Assembly (NCBI RefSeq): GCF_022899245.1
Contig: NZ_JALJAZ010000001.1
Location: 961,501-1,025,500 of the forward strand
Source: Falsirhodobacter halotolerans
GTDB lineage: Bacteria; Pseudomonadota; Alphaproteobacteria; Rhodobacterales; Rhodobacteraceae
Direction of reading: 5' to 3'
Length of the DNA stretch: 64,000 nucleotides
Made by a program: the position numbers and the translations under genes. Below, piece by piece: positions 62,322 through 64,000 of this stretch (positions within the stretch are counted from its first letter, which is position 1; every line of letters begins with the position of its first letter). Below the pieces are notes generated by a model. That model searched no databases. It worked only from the letters and a program-made list of their open reading frames with translations, and had not been told where the DNA came from.

Positions 62322-64000
62322 TTAGGCGCCGTTCAGGTCCACGCGCGCCTTGGGGAACGCCTCGCTGTTCAGGATGACGGGGGTGTTCAGGGCGATCACG
62401 GTGCGCCCCACCTCGGCCTGCCCGCCGAACAGGTGGAAATCCGGGAAGGCCCCGCCTTCGTTGTCGGTGGTGACGACGATGTCGCCATAGATCAGGTTGT
62501 CCACCGTTCCCCGGCCGCCCGAGCCCAGAAACACCGCCTGCTGAAGACCGTTGGCCTGCACCCCCTCGATCCGGGTCAGGCGGGTCTTGCCGTAATTGTC
62601 GGTGCGGAACCGCACGACCGTGCGCAGGCGTCGGTTCAGCCAATCGGCCCCCGCCTCGTAATTGCGGGCGTTTTCGGCGGGGCCAAGCTGGGTCACCCCG
62701 TCCTCGTATCGGATGTCGGAGGCGACAAGACCGGAACCGCCGTATTGCATCAGGATCATCCGGTCCATCCGCCCATGCCCGTAAAGGCCGCGCGCCGTTT
62801 CGTTCAGGCCGCGGATGTTCAGCACGCCCTGCACATCATGGCCGGAGATGTTCTGATAGAGCGTGCCCGCCGCGCCGCCATGCGATCCGGCCACTTCCAC
62901 CAACTGGTCCCCTTCGGGCCAGAACGCATCGCCGCCGAACCCCATCCCCCCGCCCGACGCGGTGATGTCGCGCAGGATGTTGTTCCACGACACCCCTTGC
63001 GTGCCCCCCACATCGATCAGCCGGCGGCAGCGGTGGCCGGTGATGTCCACGAACCGCCCGAAGCTCGACTGGAAGATGGCCAGGCCGTATCCCGTGCCGT
63101 CATAACGGTCGAACACCCGGTTCGCTCCGGTCAGCCGCAGATTCGTCATGTCGGTGCCATAACACCATTCCGTCCGTATGCCGCACGCGGAGAAGTTGGC
63201 CACCGCCACCCGGTCCACCACCGCGCCCGAGGTCCGCGCCATCACAAGGCCCACGAATCCCGCCGTGCCCTTGGTCGGGTTCGTGACCCGATGTTCCTCG
63301 CGCATGAAAACGAGACCGGAGATCGCCACGAACGCGGGGGCGGAAAACAGGACCGACGCGGCGCGTTCGATGACGAACCGGTCCCCCGGCCGCACCTCGT
63401 CCGGCACGGTGTTGTTGCTGCCATGGGTGATCAGGGTCTGCCGCTCGGGGTCGTAATCCACGATGCGGGCCGTCTTGTCGGCGGCGCGCCCCGTGGTGAA
63501 GCGCAGGGTGTGGCGCGCCTCTGCCGCGTCGATCGCCAGCCCGTCGGCGCGCAGGAAGGTGCCGTCCCGGTCCACGACCGTGCCCTCGCTCGTGCCGATC
63601 ATGATGGGAAAGGGCAGCGCGTCGGACAGGCGAACGCGGGTGGGGGACAGGACCTCCTCCACCCGCGAGACGATGCCGTCGCGGGCCTGACCGCGCGAAT
63701 CCGTGTCGATGGTCTTTGTCGTGCCGATCAGCGCCAGATGGCCGGGGCGCAGGTCGCGCGTGGTTCCGACCTCGATCTCGGTCACGCCGGCGGGGGTGGA
63801 GGCGGTGATGGACGTGTTTGTCACCGTCTGACCGGACAGGCGAATGAAGCTGTCCCCGTCGGTCGGCGCGGTCTTCAGGCTGCGCAGGGTGCAGATGCCC
63901 GGGCAATGCCAGTTGGCATAGACCGCGTCGCCTGTGTTGCCATATTCGCCCAGCCAGTATTCCCCGCCATCCGGCCAGACGACGCGGCTGCGCGTGGCGG
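62322..64000 (-). CDS. Putative right-handed beta-helix protein, N-terminus beyond the window
   Basis: At least 559 residues open on the minus strand; no stop or convincing start is met before base 64000, so the N-terminus is missing. A GTG at 63824 is only an internal valine codon, since RSRVVWPDGGEYWLGEYG upstream continues the protein. From about 63.4 kb on, short strand-turn repeats rich in Gly, Asn and Asp (FVGLVMARTSGAVVDRVAVANFSACG, GHDVQGVLNIRGLNETARGLYG) suggest a pectate-lyase-like beta-helix. It may be a secreted or tail-spike-like carbohydrate-active protein; I cannot name a substrate. Confidence 0.6.
   Translation of the reverse strand, partial: ATRSRVVWPDGGEYWLGEYGNTGDAVYANWHCPGICTLRSLKTAPTDGDSFIRLSGQTVTNTSITASTPAGVTEIEVGTTRDLRPGHLALIGTTKTIDTDSRGQARDGIVSRVEEVLSPTRVRLSDALPFPIMIGTSEGTVVDRDGTFLRADGLAIDAAEARHTLRFTTGRAADKTARIVDYDPERQTLITHGSNNTVPDEVRPGDRFVIERAASVLFSAPAFVAISGLVFMREEHRVTNPTKGTAGFVGLVMARTSGAVVDRVAVANFSACGIRTEWCYGTDMTNLRLTGANRVFDRYDGTGYGLAIFQSSFGRFVDITGHRCRRLIDVGGTQGVSWNNILRDITASGGGMGFGGDAFWPEGDQLVEVAGSHGGAAGTLYQNISGHDVQGVLNIRGLNETARGLYGHGRMDRMILMQYGGSGLVASDIRYEDGVTQLGPAENARNYEAGADWLNRRLRTVVRFRTDNYGKTRLTRIEGVQANGLQQAVFLGSGGRGTVDNLIYGDIVVTTDNEGGAFPDFHLFGGQAEVGRTVIALNTPVILNSEAFPKARVDLNGA

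Overview
This window looks like chromosomal DNA of a GC-rich alphaproteobacterium of the Rhodobacteraceae (Rhodobacter/Cereibacter/Paracoccus/Falsirhodobacter relatives). The support is gene content: an opgG-small ORF-opgH locus, a pyruvate dehydrogenase E1-beta with its own lipoyl domain, a DksA lacking the four-cysteine zinc finger, an Entner-Doudoroff edd-eda pair, an AmpR/class A beta-lactamase pair, and DUF6456, DUF6477, DUF2852 and DUF2927 proteins. There are about 65 protein genes and no rRNA, tRNA, CRISPR array, insertion sequence or prophage that I can recognise. The coding is compact: there are many 4-nt stop/start overlaps, and no gap between genes exceeds 300 bp.

Layout. 1-0.94 kb: end of a multisubunit Na+/H+ antiporter operon (MrpE-F-G). 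0.93-3.4 kb (minus): molybdate importer modABC. 3.5-7.05 kb (minus): periplasmic glucan synthesis, opgG, a 52-codon ORF, opgH. 7.2-13.4 kb (plus): a textbook Pho box followed by pstS-pstC-pstA-pstB-phoU-phoB, then cysE. 14.4-20.8 kb (minus): central carbon genes pdhA-pdhB-pdhC, ftsB, class I aldolase and pgk. 20.9-22 kb (plus): two tandem cyclophilins. 22-25 kb (minus): an Alx-type TerC protein, an N-degron leucyl/arginyl-transferase, an RDD protein and a DUF2852 protein. 25.2-38.9 kb: glnE, edd-eda, an rRNA methyltransferase coupled to a PIN protein, a DUF2927 lipoprotein, dksA, an FAD monooxygenase, xthA, an IscA/ErpA protein, dgt, dsbB and an SGNH lipoprotein. 39-44.8 kb (plus): mmsA and a tightly overlapped 2-keto-3-deoxy-sugar-acid cassette (IclR regulator, dgoK, a dehydrogenase-like protein, dgoA, kdgK). 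44.9-49.3 kb: nhaA, a TerC-CBS protein behind a structured leader, and a SulP transporter. 49.4-51.2 kb: divergent ampR and beta-lactamase. 51.3-57.6 kb: guaA, DUF6477, DUF6456, peroxiredoxin, lipA and guaB. 57.6-61.1 kb: thpR, a cobalamin riboswitch and btuFCD. 61.2-64 kb: dps, a hypothetical protein and a beta-helix-like protein cut by the window end.

How it fits together. The carbon genes form a coherent sugar-acid route: galactonate/gluconate-derived 2-keto-3-deoxy acids are phosphorylated (dgoK, kdgK) and cleaved (dgoA, eda) to pyruvate and glyceraldehyde 3-phosphate. These feed Pgk/Fba and the Pdh complex, whose E2 and E1-beta lipoyl domains depend on LipA. A LacI-type palindrome in front of edd and a one-sided match in front of the aldolase gene suggest shared control. 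Several regulatory elements can be read directly: the Pho box, the cobalamin riboswitch, bidirectional terminators at many convergent junctions, a perfect 12-bp inverted repeat before pdhA, an inverted repeat between ampR and bla, and a three-hairpin leader ending in a terminator just before the TerC-CBS gene.

I found no wholly unknown multigene system. The items most worth following up are the TerC-CBS leader, the dehydrogenase homologue whose catalytic arginine is replaced by glutamate, the pdhA palindrome, the AmpR/beta-lactamase pair and the small ORF between opgG and opgH.
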